In this document: in pieces, positions 17,601-26,704 of the stretch
Layout: each line of letters opens with the position of its first letter
How positions within the stretch are numbered: position 1 is the stretch's first letter
Origin: an uncultured Mucilaginibacter sp.
GTDB taxonomy: Bacteria; Bacteroidota; Bacteroidia; Sphingobacteriales; Sphingobacteriaceae
NCBI RefSeq assembly: GCF_937859865.1
Contig: NZ_CALMAT010000130.1
Coordinates: forward strand, 62,001-126,000
DNA: 64,000 bases
Direction of reading: 5' to 3'
The notes under the pieces: generated by a model
Databases searched by the model: none
Told to the model about the DNA's origin: nothing
Seen by the model: the letters and a program-made list of their open reading frames with translations, nothing else
Translations under genes and position numbers: made by a program

Positions 17601-17845
17601 GTTGTTCCTTTAACCTTTACAGAAACGCCGGGCAAAGATTCGCCCGTTGAACTATCGGTAACTTTTCCTTTTACAGTTGCCGCATTTTGCCTGGCACTAT
17701 GGGCGGCAGCATAAATTGCTTTAGGCAAAACACCATCCGGGCTTTTGGCATAGCTGAAACCGGAGATACATAAAAGGACAATACCACTCAGGTAAAACTG
17801 AGGCTTTTTGACAGGAATAAATTTCTTAAGTAAAGTCTTTTTCAT
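14630..17845 (-). CDS. SusC-family TonB-dependent outer-membrane transporter, pair 1
   Basis: This 1071-aa protein has an atypically long signal region (to about residue 45), a carboxypeptidase-regulatory-like domain (VKGKVTDSSTGESLPGVSVKVKG onward, about 58-135), the linker NEVVVVGYGTQKK before the TonB plug, and plug motifs IRGVGSIGG, LLIVDGVPRDFS and GVAGANGVILVTTK. A 22-strand barrel ends with an aromatic C-terminal Phe (GINASF). It imports oligosaccharides using TonB energy together with the downstream SusD. It is a paralogue of the transporter at 35072. Candidate LacI-type operator sequence lies just upstream. Confidence 0.96.
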   Translation of the reverse strand: MKKTLLKKFIPVKKPQFYLSGIVLLCISGFSYAKSPDGVLPKAIYAAAHSARQNAATVKGKVTDSSTGESLPGVSVKVKGTTIGTVTDLNGNFTLQVPDNATLVFSYIGYSPYETAVGGRASLNIRLKAATNNLNEVVVVGYGTQKKTSVTAAVSTLKTADIAQKPVVNLTNSLVGRVSGLISTQGSGEPGFDGSGIQIRGVGSIGGSAALLIVDGVPRDFSRLDPNTIATLTVLKDAAAVAPYGVAGANGVILVTTKQGNSGKPVLSYNGYVGIQNPTRVPTFVTGYQYALMKNEANINDFQSGVPYTADDLQKFLDHSDPDVHGDAHPLQEIIKLNRLLTNHNLSLSGGSDNFKYFTSLGYTHQDGMWDPTYLDKYNATLNLTSNPTKTTTVNFTVNSWVEDQHFPSVGSGSIINQAQRETPDFPVRYSNGLSAGYIAQSVWGEIYNSGYGFNENPGTQSQFSITQQLPLKGLSIKGVASYDAAPDVLFGSRNGTTRNYTTPIPFYTVNKNTKPYTYVLGFQGSSKPSFREEYYQNHSFTYQGILNFQRSFGNSDIGFTGVAEERIVKYQQFTASRINYNLGIDELDYGGPATTDLTNGGFSTGQKQIGYVYRVDYAYAKKYLFQASGRYDGSYLFAPGKRYGFFPAFSAGWVISQENFMKNIKWIDNLKIRGSFGQSGAYPRSGGNILTYQYLSPYNLNTNSAVLNGAPTQGISEGLQGNPNITWERANKSDIGIETTLWKGALSIEADYFYEKRSDMLIGNTAALPGEYGIGTGLVNAGVMSNHGIDLTVRSGHTFSNDLRFDITGTFTYAKNKLLNFIENASTYNNPNRRQTGRPYGTQFGYQALGYFSANDFVNPNIAQPVLKPGIPVPTFGIVRPGDIKYADLSGPNGVPDGRIDINDQTVIGKTQTPGIIYGLEPRLSFKHFDLDLLFQGSANSTIQLNNFIVWPFVMSGSASELSFSEHWQPDKTDALYPRLSNSPTTNNTQTSSWYVRNDSYIRLKSAELGYTFTNKMLHNTISSLRIYVAGQNIFTWTPYMREIVDPENSGSDQNYYQQRVLSVGINASF

Positions 17846-17890
17846 AATTGTATTTTAATTGAACATGTTAAAGGAATAATTTTGAATGTT

Positions 17891-17904
17891 GGGTAACGAT
17901 GGTA
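17891..17904. promoter_or_regulatory. Candidate LacI-type operator upstream of susC pair 1
   Basis: GGGTAACGATGGTA shares GGTAACGAT with two further sites at 18450-18466 (inverted) and 19029-19045. It lies 46 bases upstream of the susC start. The assignment to the LacI-family protein is inference. Confidence 0.4.
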
Positions 17905-18134
17905 GTTTCTTTTTACTTTCATTGGCTTTTTTTAGAATTATATAATTGTTTAATTGTTACTTATTTATTAGCAAGTTGGTTGATGAAAATCATTTTTCTA
18001 ATTAAAACTAAAGTTCATTGTTGTTGCAATTTTCAGTATCGTTAAAAACAAAACCACTAAAAATTATGGTTCAGGCTTTATAAAAACGGTTTACAATTTA
18101 GGCTCAATTCAAATTAATACAAGCAAAATTATTC

Positions 18135-18228
18135 ATGCTTCTTTTACCCTATAAAAATTGGTATACGCATCAATCTTTATAAATCAAAAACTAAATACTT
18201 ACCATTTTTTAGGTGATAAAAGAAGCAT
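18135..18228. repeat. TGCTTC palindromic element, complete
   Basis: Starts ATGCTTCTTTTACCC, ends AGGTGATAAAAGAAGCAT. The 17846-19208 gap also holds the candidate operators and another copy; the remaining ~1.1 kb shows no gene I can support. Confidence 0.9.
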
Positions 18229-18449
18229 AGAAACCTTGTTAAGCAAATTTTAAAAAAAGCTTAAGTACACATTTTATATTGGTTGTAACATTGGGCCTGT
18301 ATTTAATTGTGCCCAAAGTACTTGACAAATTTTCTGTTGCAAATAACCTGATTGTTATACATCAGGCTTAGTTATAATTGGTTTATTTAACTGGCAGCTA
18401 TATTAGTATTTTATGGTTGTATAACCATGCGTTTTTCAATTAAAATTTA

Positions 18450-18466
18450 TGCAATCGTTACCGAAA
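18450..18466. promoter_or_regulatory. One half of a 17-bp inverted pair, candidate LacI-type operator
   Basis: TGCAATCGTTACCGAAA is the exact reverse complement of 19029-19045. It contains ATCGTTACC, shared with the site before susC. Confidence 0.45.
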
Positions 18467-18866
18467 ATTGTTTTGGCTCATTCTTTTGGGTTACATTAAA
18501 TTGGTATTGCCGTACCCTTCTTGCTGCCCAAAAGTTAATAGCCGTGAAGAGGTTTTAATTTTGAAATGAATATCAAGTTGGCTTCCTTAAATTGGATGTT
18601 TCATTATACCAAACATATAAGAAAGAAAACACAGATAAACAGCTTTACTTAGAAAGATATTTTTATTTTAGCCTTAAAGTATCGGCAATCAAAATCTTCA
18701 GCTTGTATTAAAACCATAAATAATTGTATGTTGCAACACCCAGAAACAGTAATCCAAATTAAGAAGGTATATGGCAAATAAATGGTTAACCCGAGTGGCC
18801 AAATTTGGGCAATAAAGGAAGCATCCAAAAAGTGGGGTTTTGTTAAAGGCCGATGTTAAAATTGCA

Positions 18867-18957
18867 ATGATTCTTTTATACCGGTAAATTTTGCAGGTAC
18901 AAACAACGGTACAAGAAGTACAATTATACACTAATTTTTATACGGTAAAAGAAGTAT
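18867..18957. repeat. TGCTTC palindromic element, complete, slightly diverged
   Basis: Starts ATGATTCTTTTATACCGG, ends ATACGGTAAAAGAAGTAT. An isolated AATAAAGGAAGCAT-like right end lies about 45 bases upstream. Confidence 0.8.
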
Positions 18958-19028
18958 TGGCGATAAGGGTGAAATTTATTTGTCCTATCAGCACCGTTAC
19001 AAGCAGCAATAAATAGACGATAAAGCGG

Positions 19029-19045
19029 TTTCGGTAACGATTGCA
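19029..19045. promoter_or_regulatory. Second half of the 17-bp inverted pair, candidate operator for the GH2 gene
   Basis: TTTCGGTAACGATTGCA, the exact reverse complement of 18450-18466, 163 bases before the GH2 start codon. Confidence 0.45.
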
Positions 19046-19208
19046 AAGTTTTAGTTGGTTATATTCTTTTTTTGTTGATTAGTAGTGATTAATCTTGTCT
19101 GCTTGATCAAAAGTTGTCATTGTGCAAATATTGCCGGGCTCCGGCAATGAAAAAACTGCTATTATTGATGAGCCTAATAAACCAACCAAGCCTAATAAAT
19201 AACCGGTT

Positions 19209-21968
19209 ATGAAAAAAATATTGCTGCAATTATTGTTCACGGTGCTTTGCTTTAGCGCGTTTTCGCAAGGAACCATTACAAAGTACCTGTCCGGTACAGA
19301 TAAAGACCATACCTTGCAATGGGATTTTTATTGTACCGGTGGAAGGCAAAGCGGCAAATGGACTAAAATTGCAGTGCCATCAAACTGGGAACTGCAAGGT
19401 TTTGGCACGTACAACTACGGGCATGATAAAGTGAAAGCCAATGAACAAGGGCTTTACAAGCACGAATTTTTTGCCGAAAGCTGGAAAGGTAAAAGGGTTT
19501 TTATCGTTTTTGAAGGGGCGATGACGGATACCAAAGTTACGATCAACGGCAAACAGGCAGGCCCAATACATCAGGGCGGTTTTTACCGCTTTAAATACGA
19601 TATAACAGATTTGCTTAAACTGAATGCCCAAAACCTGCTGGAGGTTACGGTAGATAAAACATCAGCAAACACTTCTGTAAACAATGCCGAACGCAAGAAC
19701 AGCGATTTTTGGGTATTTGGCGGTATTTTTCGGCCTGTTTACCTGGAAATTGTTCCCGAAACTTTTATTGACCGGATGGCCGTAAACGCAAAAGCCGACG
19801 GCTCTTTCCAAGTAGATGTATATCCGCAAAATTTAGAAAATGGAGAAACGGTTGAAGCCCAGGTACAAAAACTAAACGGAGAAAACGTAGGCAAAGCTTT
19901 TTCTGTTTCCACTAATACCACAGCAGATCATTTGGAACTAAAAAGTAGCTTTAACAAGCCTTTGTTATGGAGTGCAGAATTTCCTAACCTGTATCAGGTT
20001 GTTGTGGCTATAAAAAATAAACAAGGCGTTATCCACCAGGTTAAACAAAAGTTTGGTTTCCGTACGGTAGAGTTACGAACTAACGATGGGTTTTATGTAA
20101 ATGGTGCTAAAACAGTATTAAAGGGAACCTGTCGCCACAGCTTTTGGCCCGAAACCGGGCGTACGCTTAGCCATCCTGTACAATTACTGGACGTGAAGAT
20201 GATGAAGGAAATGAACAACAATGCAGTGCGCATGTCTCACTATCCCCCTGACCAAGATTTTTTAAATGTATGCGATTCATTAGGCTTATATGTACTGGAT
20301 GAGTTAACCGGTTGGCAGGCGAAATATGATACCATTGTTGGCCGTAAGCTGGTTAAAGAAATGGTGGTGCGTGATGTAAACCATCCATCCATTATATTCT
20401 GGGACAATGGCAATGAGGGTGGCTGGAATACCGGATTAGATAATGACTATGCATTATACGACCCACAAAAGCGTACGGTTTTGCATCCCTGGTCGGATTT
20501 CAACGGTGCCGATAACCATCATTACCCTGACTATAATTATATCCTAAAAACAGTAGCTACAGGAAAAGATGTTTTTTTCCCTACCGAGTTTATGCACGGC
20601 TTGTATGATGGCGGTGCAGGGGCAGGGCTGGAAGATTTTTGGAACCAGATGACGATATATCCGCACAACGCAGGCGGTTTTATTTGGGCTTTTTTGGATG
20701 AATCTGTTATACGTACTGATAAAGGCAATATTTATGATGGTGATGGCAATCATGCACCGGATGGAATTGTAGGCCCGCACCGCGAAAAGGAAGCCAGCTT
20801 TTATACCATCAAAGAGATTTGGTCGCCGGTATATATAGACCCGCAACCGATTGATAAAACATTTAATGGGAAAATAGCAGTTGAGAACAGATACTCTTTT
20901 ACCAACCTCAACCAATGCACCTTTAAGTGGAAATTAGTTAAATTTCCATCGGCACAAGAAAAAACCACAGCGGCAAATGTAAAAGCAACAGGTTCGCCCA
21001 AAGCACTTGATTTAAAACCGGGCGAAAAAGGTATGCTGAACTTAGCTTTACCTGTGTCTTGGTCGCAAAACGACGCATTATACCTTACTGCATTTGGGCC
21101 AGATAAAAAAGAAATATTTACCTGGGGCTGGGCGATTCATGCTCCGGCAGTTATTGCAAAAAGTATGGTTTCAACGCCAGCTAAATCTGCAATAAAAGCA
21201 GAAGAAACAGATAAGCTGCTTCGTGTAAAATGTAATGGTATCAACTATGAGTTTGATAAAACCACCGGGTATATCCAAAAAGTGGTTAAACCTACAGCTA
21301 CGATCTCTTTATCAGGCGGACCGGTTTTAGCGGGGGTAAATACTGAGCTAAAACAGTTTACACATAAATCCATTAATGGCCAATACATCATAGAAGCCGA
21401 TTACCAAGGTGCAGGCTCATTGCATGTCAAGTGGATTTTCGTGCCTGGGCATCCCGTTAAACTGGAATATCAGCACGCCCAGCAGGGAGACGCTGATTTT
21501 ATGGGGATTACCTTCAATTATCCCGAAGAAAAAATTACCGGTATGAAATGGCTTGGCCAGGGTCCGTACCGTGTTTGGAAAAACAGGCTGAAAGGGCAGC
21601 AGTTTGGTGTGTGGCACAAGGCATACAACAATACAATTACGGGCGAAACCTGGGGATACCCGGAATTTAAAGGTTACCATGCCGACGTTAACTGGGTAAC
21701 GATCGAGAATAAAGAATCGCCATTTACTGTTTATACAACCGATAAAAACATGTACTTCCAAATGCTGCACCCGGCCAGGGAAATGGACGCGCCAAAAAAT
21801 AACAATGTTGAACCGGCTTTCCCCGAAGGCAGCATTGGTTTTTTAAATGCTATCAGTGCTATTGGCACAAAGTTTCAGGCAGCAAAAGCGATGGGGCCGC
21901 AAAGTCAGATAAACCATGCCAACGGCGAACAGATCAGTGGAACGCTTTGGTTTGATTTTAGCCATTAA
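19209..21968 (+). CDS. Secreted GH2 family beta-glycosidase (beta-galactosidase-like)
   Basis: This 919-aa protein has a signal peptide ending SAFSQ (residue 20). It shows the GH2 layout: N-terminal sugar-binding jelly roll (PSNWELQGFGTYNYG; GxYRFKYDITD), immunoglobulin-like domain, then a TIM barrel with RMSHYPPD, the acid/base Glu403 in DNGNEGGWN and the probable nucleophile Glu460 in PTEFMHG, and C-terminal beta domains. GH2 includes beta-galactosidases, beta-glucuronidases and beta-mannosidases; the exact specificity is not readable. It probably acts in the periplasm on oligosaccharides imported by SusC/D. It diverges from susC pair 1 and may share its regulator. Confidence 0.9.
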   Translation: MKKILLQLLFTVLCFSAFSQGTITKYLSGTDKDHTLQWDFYCTGGRQSGKWTKIAVPSNWELQGFGTYNYGHDKVKANEQGLYKHEFFAESWKGKRVFIVFEGAMTDTKVTINGKQAGPIHQGGFYRFKYDITDLLKLNAQNLLEVTVDKTSANTSVNNAERKNSDFWVFGGIFRPVYLEIVPETFIDRMAVNAKADGSFQVDVYPQNLENGETVEAQVQKLNGENVGKAFSVSTNTTADHLELKSSFNKPLLWSAEFPNLYQVVVAIKNKQGVIHQVKQKFGFRTVELRTNDGFYVNGAKTVLKGTCRHSFWPETGRTLSHPVQLLDVKMMKEMNNNAVRMSHYPPDQDFLNVCDSLGLYVLDELTGWQAKYDTIVGRKLVKEMVVRDVNHPSIIFWDNGNEGGWNTGLDNDYALYDPQKRTVLHPWSDFNGADNHHYPDYNYILKTVATGKDVFFPTEFMHGLYDGGAGAGLEDFWNQMTIYPHNAGGFIWAFLDESVIRTDKGNIYDGDGNHAPDGIVGPHREKEASFYTIKEIWSPVYIDPQPIDKTFNGKIAVENRYSFTNLNQCTFKWKLVKFPSAQEKTTAANVKATGSPKALDLKPGEKGMLNLALPVSWSQNDALYLTAFGPDKKEIFTWGWAIHAPAVIAKSMVSTPAKSAIKAEETDKLLRVKCNGINYEFDKTTGYIQKVVKPTATISLSGGPVLAGVNTELKQFTHKSINGQYIIEADYQGAGSLHVKWIFVPGHPVKLEYQHAQQGDADFMGITFNYPEEKITGMKWLGQGPYRVWKNRLKGQQFGVWHKAYNNTITGETWGYPEFKGYHADVNWVTIENKESPFTVYTTDKNMYFQMLHPAREMDAPKNNNVEPAFPEGSIGFLNAISAIGTKFQAAKAMGPQSQINHANGEQISGTLWFDFSH

Positions 21969-22011
21969 TGATAAATGAAGAGTTTGTTTATATTTATACG
22001 ATTTATCTTCA

Positions 22012-22040
22012 ATGCTTTTTTTATCGCATAAAAAACATTG
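22012..22040. repeat. TGCTTC element, single diverged arm
   Basis: ATGCTTTTTTTATCGC then ATAAAAAACATTG. No right arm before the next complete copy. Confidence 0.6.
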
Positions 22041-22097
22041 CAACTTTCTATAATTGATCGTTCACAACCAGTTTGGGTTTCTATCAAAAATTTAATA

Positions 22098-22184
22098 ATG
22101 CTTCTTTTATGCATATAAATTTTGTGTTTATATTTTTTATACAATATGAAAAGCAAGATAATTTTTAGGTGGTAAAAGAAGTAT
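22098..22184. repeat. TGCTTC palindromic element, complete, reverse orientation
   Basis: Starts ATGCTTCTTTTATGC, ends AGGTGGTAAAAGAAGTAT. The left flank (about 22070-22097) keeps a diverged outer sequence. Nothing else is recognised in 21969-22465. Confidence 0.88.
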
Positions 22185-22465
22185 AGATGATAAATCGAAC
22201 ACCATTCAAAAAAGTTTTATCAAACTAAAAAACTTTATCAATAAAAGAAGTTATCCTTTTTAAAACGGCGCTTATAACTAGTGATGTACAAATATTGCCA
22301 CATTATGTACTGTGGGTAAAGAAAAATGTACGATCAATACTGATATAAGGTAATTAAATTGGGTTATTTGTTAAAACCAAAATGTGATTGCTATATAGTT
22401 CGTCAAGAATTAATAGCATTAACCAATTAGATTAGGACAATACCTTATCGTTAATATATGTTATT

Positions 22466-23926
22466 ATGAAGACCAGTTTTTTTTACTTCCGAACAACCCT
22501 GGCAATCTTTATGATGCATATTTTCACTGTTTCGGCTAAAGATTACCCGGCATCTTTTTTTGCCGTCAGCCCTGGCGATAATTTTCTTAACACCCGTTCT
22601 ATTCAATTTGGTATAGATTATATCAGCCAAAACGGAGGAGGAAGGTTGGTTTTTGCTGCGGGAAAGTATTTTACCGGTTGTATCCACCTTAAATCAAACG
22701 TAACCCTGCAATTAGATGAAGGTGCAATTTTACTGGGTTCTGTAAACCCGTTTGATTACGACCGGCAAAACACACCTTTTGACCATAACTTTAATACATC
22801 CCTTGCCCTTATATTGGGGCTTAACCAGCATAACATTGGCATAACCGGCAAAGGCACTATTGATGGCCAGGGAAAAGAACTTGCTGCCAATGTAGGCGAA
22901 TTAGTGAAAAAGGGATTGGAAAAAGGTGGTTCGGTAAGCCGCCCGGACGAGGACAGGCGGCCCATGATCATTAATCTTTTTGGTTGCGAAAATGTAACGG
23001 TTAAAAACATCACCCTAAAAAATTCGGCTTGCTGGACAGAGTGTTACAACCAATGTAAAAACGTAATTGTTGATAGCATACGCGTAGATAGCCGGACGTT
23101 TTGGAACAACGATGGGATAGATATTGTTGATTGCAACGGTTTTAAAGTAAGCAATTCGTATTTTAACGCCAGTGATGACGGCATTTGCCTAAAATCGTTA
23201 GGGCCTGATGTTGTCAACCAAAATATTTTGATCCAAAACAACAGCATGACTACAGAGGCCAGTGGTATTAAATTTGGCACTGCATCGCTGGGCGGTTTTA
23301 AAAACATCCGTATATTGAACAACAAAGTGTTTGATACCAACCGCTCGGCCATTGCGCTAGAGGCAGTAGATGGCGCGGTGATTGAAAATATTGAGGTTGA
23401 TGGCATAAAAGGAGTTAATATTGGCAATGGTATATTTTTACGTGCCGGCGCACGCAAAGGCACCCGTAAAGGCAGGATTGAAAATGTATCTATCCAAAAT
23501 GTTGATGTTGAGGTACGCACTGAAAAAAACCCGCTTAAAGCCATGCCCGGCGTAGTAATTGCCGGTATGCCAGATCAAATCATATCCAACATTAAGCTTA
23601 AAAATATTGTGATGAAATTTCCGGGGGGAGCGGAGAAAGCGTTGGCAAAAATATCTATTGATAACCTTAAAGATATACCTGAAAAGGCAAACAGCTATCC
23701 TGAGTATTCGATGTTTGGAGAATTGCCTGCATGGGGCGTTTTTATCCGCCATGCCCGCAATGTTGAGTTTACAGGGCTATCTATAACTGCTGCTAAAGCC
23801 GATTACAGGACGGCTATTGTTTTAGATGATGTTCATCAAGCGGCGTTTAAAAAACTAAGGGTTAAAGAACCTGAACATAAAAAAACCAGTTACATCAATA
23901 ACGCTACTGATATTACCTTTCGGTAG
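22466..23926 (+). CDS. Secreted GH28 family glycosidase (polygalacturonase-like), first copy
   Basis: This 486-aa protein starts with a signal peptide (to about residue 25) and continues as a right-handed parallel beta-helix. It shows the GH28 acidic triad: Asp216 in WNNDGIDI and Asp237-Asp238 in ASDDGICLKS. It is followed by EASGIKFGT, the position of the family's His-Gly motif, and RSAIALEAVDG. GH28 enzymes cleave alpha-galacturonosyl linkages in pectin by inversion; exo- or endo-action and tolerance of side chains are not clear. It precedes the GH97 gene by about 105 bases without a repeat between them, so the two may be co-transcribed. Confidence 0.9.
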   Translation: MKTSFFYFRTTLAIFMMHIFTVSAKDYPASFFAVSPGDNFLNTRSIQFGIDYISQNGGGRLVFAAGKYFTGCIHLKSNVTLQLDEGAILLGSVNPFDYDRQNTPFDHNFNTSLALILGLNQHNIGITGKGTIDGQGKELAANVGELVKKGLEKGGSVSRPDEDRRPMIINLFGCENVTVKNITLKNSACWTECYNQCKNVIVDSIRVDSRTFWNNDGIDIVDCNGFKVSNSYFNASDDGICLKSLGPDVVNQNILIQNNSMTTEASGIKFGTASLGGFKNIRILNNKVFDTNRSAIALEAVDGAVIENIEVDGIKGVNIGNGIFLRAGARKGTRKGRIENVSIQNVDVEVRTEKNPLKAMPGVVIAGMPDQIISNIKLKNIVMKFPGGAEKALAKISIDNLKDIPEKANSYPEYSMFGELPAWGVFIRHARNVEFTGLSITAAKADYRTAIVLDDVHQAAFKKLRVKEPEHKKTSYINNATDITFR

Positions 23927-24031
23927 AAAAAACCAACTAAAAACAGCAATTATATTAGGCACAAAATATACGAAAGTAACAACAAAAACTACTTTTAACA
24001 CGATTTACAAACTATAAACTAACCATAAACC

Positions 24032-25993
24032 ATGAATTTGATTAACAAATCTACAGCATGTTTCGTCCTGTTTTTAGCATTGGCCATTCAAACCTTTGCT
24101 CAAAATAAACCAATTGATCTGATGTCGCCCAACGGACAGTTAAAAGTATCTGTTACTTTGGGAGACAAAATATACTACTCAATAGCAGCTAATAGCCAGG
24201 AGCTGTTAACAAAGAACCATTTGGCACTTACGTTAAGCGATGGCACACTTGGCGAAAACCCTAAATTGATATCAGCGAAGAAGACTAAGGGTGAAGAAAC
24301 GATAAAGCCCTACATCCCAATAAAATTCTCTACCGTTAAAAATAATTACAATGATTTGTTAATGACATTTAAAGGAAATTATATAGTAGAGTTTCGCGCT
24401 TTTGATGATGGCATTGCCTATCGTTTTATCACCAGCAAAAAAGGTAGTGTAGAGGTAATGAACGAGGATTTTGCTATTAATTTTCCTAATAACTATTTAT
24501 TGCATTTGCAGCAGAATAACGGGTTTAAAAGCGCTTATGAAGAACTTTACCAACACGTAGAATCAGACAACTGGAAGCAAACGGATAAAATGGCCAACTT
24601 GCCGGCGCTAATTGATACCAAAAAACAGTATAAAATATTGATTAGTGAGTCTGACCTTTCTGATTATCCCGGCATGTTTTTGAAAGGCACCGGAAACGGT
24701 GCTGAGGGCGCTTTCCCAAAAACGCCGCTCGAATTTGGCCCGGATGGGGACCGTAGCCAGAAAATTTTAAAATCTGCAGAGTACATTGCCAAAACAACCG
24801 GAACCAGGAATTTTCCGTGGCGCTATTTTGTGATCACCAAAGACGACAAGCAATTATTACAAAATACCATGACCTTAAAACTTGCAGCAAAAAGCGTAAT
24901 TGCCGACCCATCATGGATTAAACCCGGACAAGCAAGCTGGGAATGGTGGAACGATGCCGCACCTTATGGGCCTGATGTAAATTTTGTATCAGGCTATAAC
25001 CTGGATACCTATAAATATTACATAGATTTTGCTGCAAAATATGGCATTAAATACATTGTTATGGATGAAGGCTGGGCCAAAAGCACAACCGACCCTTATA
25101 CACCAAACCCAAAAGTTGATGTGAAAGAGTTGATCCGTTATGGTAAAACCAAAAACGTTGACATTATCCTTTGGCTAACCTGGCTAACGGTACATAAAAA
25201 CATGGATGTATTTAAGACTTTTCATGAATGGGGCATAAAAGGCGTTAAGATAGATTTTATGGAGCGCAGCGACCAATGGATGGTTAACTATTATGAAAAT
25301 GTAGTAAAAGAGGCTGCCAAATACCAGATATTTGTTGATTTTCATGGCGCGTTTAAGCCTGCGGGTTTAGAGTATAAATATCCAAACCTGATTTCGTACG
25401 AAGGTGTAAGGGGACTGGAGCAAATGGGCGGCTGCTATCCGGACAATAGCATTTATCTTCCGTTTATGCGTAACGCCGTTGGCCCTATGGATTTTACCCC
25501 TGGCGCAATGATTAACATGCAACCCGAAGTTTACAATGCATCACGGCCAAACGCGGCAGCAAAAGGCACCCGGGTTAACCAGCTTGCTTTATATGTTGTT
25601 TTTGAGAGCGGCATACAAATGCTATGCGACAACCCGTCCCTTTATTACCGTAACCCGGATTGTACCGAATTTATTACCAGCGTACCAACTACCTGGGATG
25701 AAACCAGGCCACTTGTAGCTACGGTTGGCGAGGTAGATGTAGTTGCCAAACGTAAAGGCGAAAAATGGTTTATCGGAGGTATTACAAACGGGAAAGAAAA
25801 GACAAGAGAAATGGAACTGAACTTTGATTTCTTACCAAAAGGCAGAACTTATACCATGACTTACTTTGAAGATGGCATAAACGCCGGCAGGCAGGCTATG
25901 GATTACCGCCGTAAAACGAAACAGGTTAAATCGGGTGATAAAATGACGATTACGATGGTGCGCAATGGTGGTTGGGCAGCAGCGCTTAAATAG
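24032..25993 (+). CDS. Secreted GH97 family alpha-glycosidase, retaining (alpha-galactosidase) type
   Basis: This 653-aa protein has a signal peptide ending QTFAQ (residue 24). An N-terminal beta-supersandwich is followed by a TIM barrel with PSWIKPGQASWEWWND, YIVMDEGWA, and IKGVKIDFMERSDQW. In GH97 the retaining alpha-galactosidases have a nucleophile Asp where the inverting SusB-type enzymes do not. Here Asp408 sits at that place, and Glu457 in SYEGVRG is the likely acid/base. I infer a retaining alpha-galactosidase or related enzyme in the periplasm. It follows the GH28 gene in the same direction. Confidence 0.9.
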   Translation: MNLINKSTACFVLFLALAIQTFAQNKPIDLMSPNGQLKVSVTLGDKIYYSIAANSQELLTKNHLALTLSDGTLGENPKLISAKKTKGEETIKPYIPIKFSTVKNNYNDLLMTFKGNYIVEFRAFDDGIAYRFITSKKGSVEVMNEDFAINFPNNYLLHLQQNNGFKSAYEELYQHVESDNWKQTDKMANLPALIDTKKQYKILISESDLSDYPGMFLKGTGNGAEGAFPKTPLEFGPDGDRSQKILKSAEYIAKTTGTRNFPWRYFVITKDDKQLLQNTMTLKLAAKSVIADPSWIKPGQASWEWWNDAAPYGPDVNFVSGYNLDTYKYYIDFAAKYGIKYIVMDEGWAKSTTDPYTPNPKVDVKELIRYGKTKNVDIILWLTWLTVHKNMDVFKTFHEWGIKGVKIDFMERSDQWMVNYYENVVKEAAKYQIFVDFHGAFKPAGLEYKYPNLISYEGVRGLEQMGGCYPDNSIYLPFMRNAVGPMDFTPGAMINMQPEVYNASRPNAAAKGTRVNQLALYVVFESGIQMLCDNPSLYYRNPDCTEFITSVPTTWDETRPLVATVGEVDVVAKRKGEKWFIGGITNGKEKTREMELNFDFLPKGRTYTMTYFEDGINAGRQAMDYRRKTKQVKSGDKMTITMVRNGGWAAALK

Positions 25994-26090
25994 GCATTTG
26001 ATTGTAGTATATGCGCAGCCCTAAATTTTAAGTTACTAATCCCGTCGTTTTTATAGGAATAGAACCAAATAGTTTTTAAGTGAAAATATA

Positions 26091-26245
26091 AGAGCCTGTT
26101 TAAAATTTTTCCAATCAATGTATTTTATATGCTTCTTTTACCACATAAAAATTATTGTCTCACAGGTACTGTTTTAACCATGGCAGAATTTACAGGCATA
26201 AAAGAAGCATTATAAATTTTTATGATAGAATTTTAAACAGGCTCT
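26091..26245. repeat. TGCTTC element, full-length copy with outer terminal inverted repeats
   Basis: The core at 26129-26210 starts ATGCTTCTTTTACCACAT and ends AGGCATAAAAGAAGCAT. It is enclosed by a perfect 17-bp outer inverted repeat AGAGCCTGTTTAAAATT (26091-26107; reverse complement at 26229-26245). At 155 bases this is the best guide to the complete unit. No clear target duplication is seen. Confidence 0.85.
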
Positions 26246-26528
26246 AAACAAATTTTAAAAAAGCACAAGCAATTTTTATAGAAAGCCAAGCCATCTGATA
26301 AAAAGCAGTTTTAAATCTGTGCCAGTATTACATTAACAGATCACTAAAGAATTAATCTGTTAATGATGAAGACCATAAAAACGGCTTTCTTTTTGCCTTG
26401 TTCTTAACCGTTTTATCAAATTTGCTTATATCGTAAAAGGCAACTAACATTAAGGGCAAATCAAAACAAGTACTTCTGCAACACCTTGTATGGATGTACT
26501 TAAACTTTTTACGGCCGCTAACGTGCTT

Positions 26529-26649
26529 TTGCTTCTTTTACCACATAAAAATCATTAGTTTGTAGTACTTTTTGCACCTATATAACACAGAATTTATAGG
26601 CATAAAAGAAGCACTATAAATTTTTATGACAGAAATTTAAACAAGCTCT
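26529..26649. repeat. TGCTTC palindromic element with right outer end
   Basis: The core 26529-26615 starts TTGCTTCTTTTACCACAT and ends AGGCATAAAAGAAGCACT. The outer AAATTTAAACAAGCTCTT ends at 26649. Between the two copies in 25994-26704 nothing else is recognised. Confidence 0.85.
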
Positions 26650-26704
26650 TATTTTTCTTATGATTGGCAAATTATCATTACAAATCATTATTCACACTTA
26701 GGTC

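Noticed and set aside
18698-18931. 77-codon minus-strand frame in the susC-GH2 gap
   Set aside because: It runs through a TGCTTC element and shows no recognisable protein features.
26085-26251. Target-site duplication around the full-length element
   Set aside because: The bases next to the outer repeats (AATATA and AAACAA) do not form a convincing direct repeat, so mobility by standard transposition is not shown.
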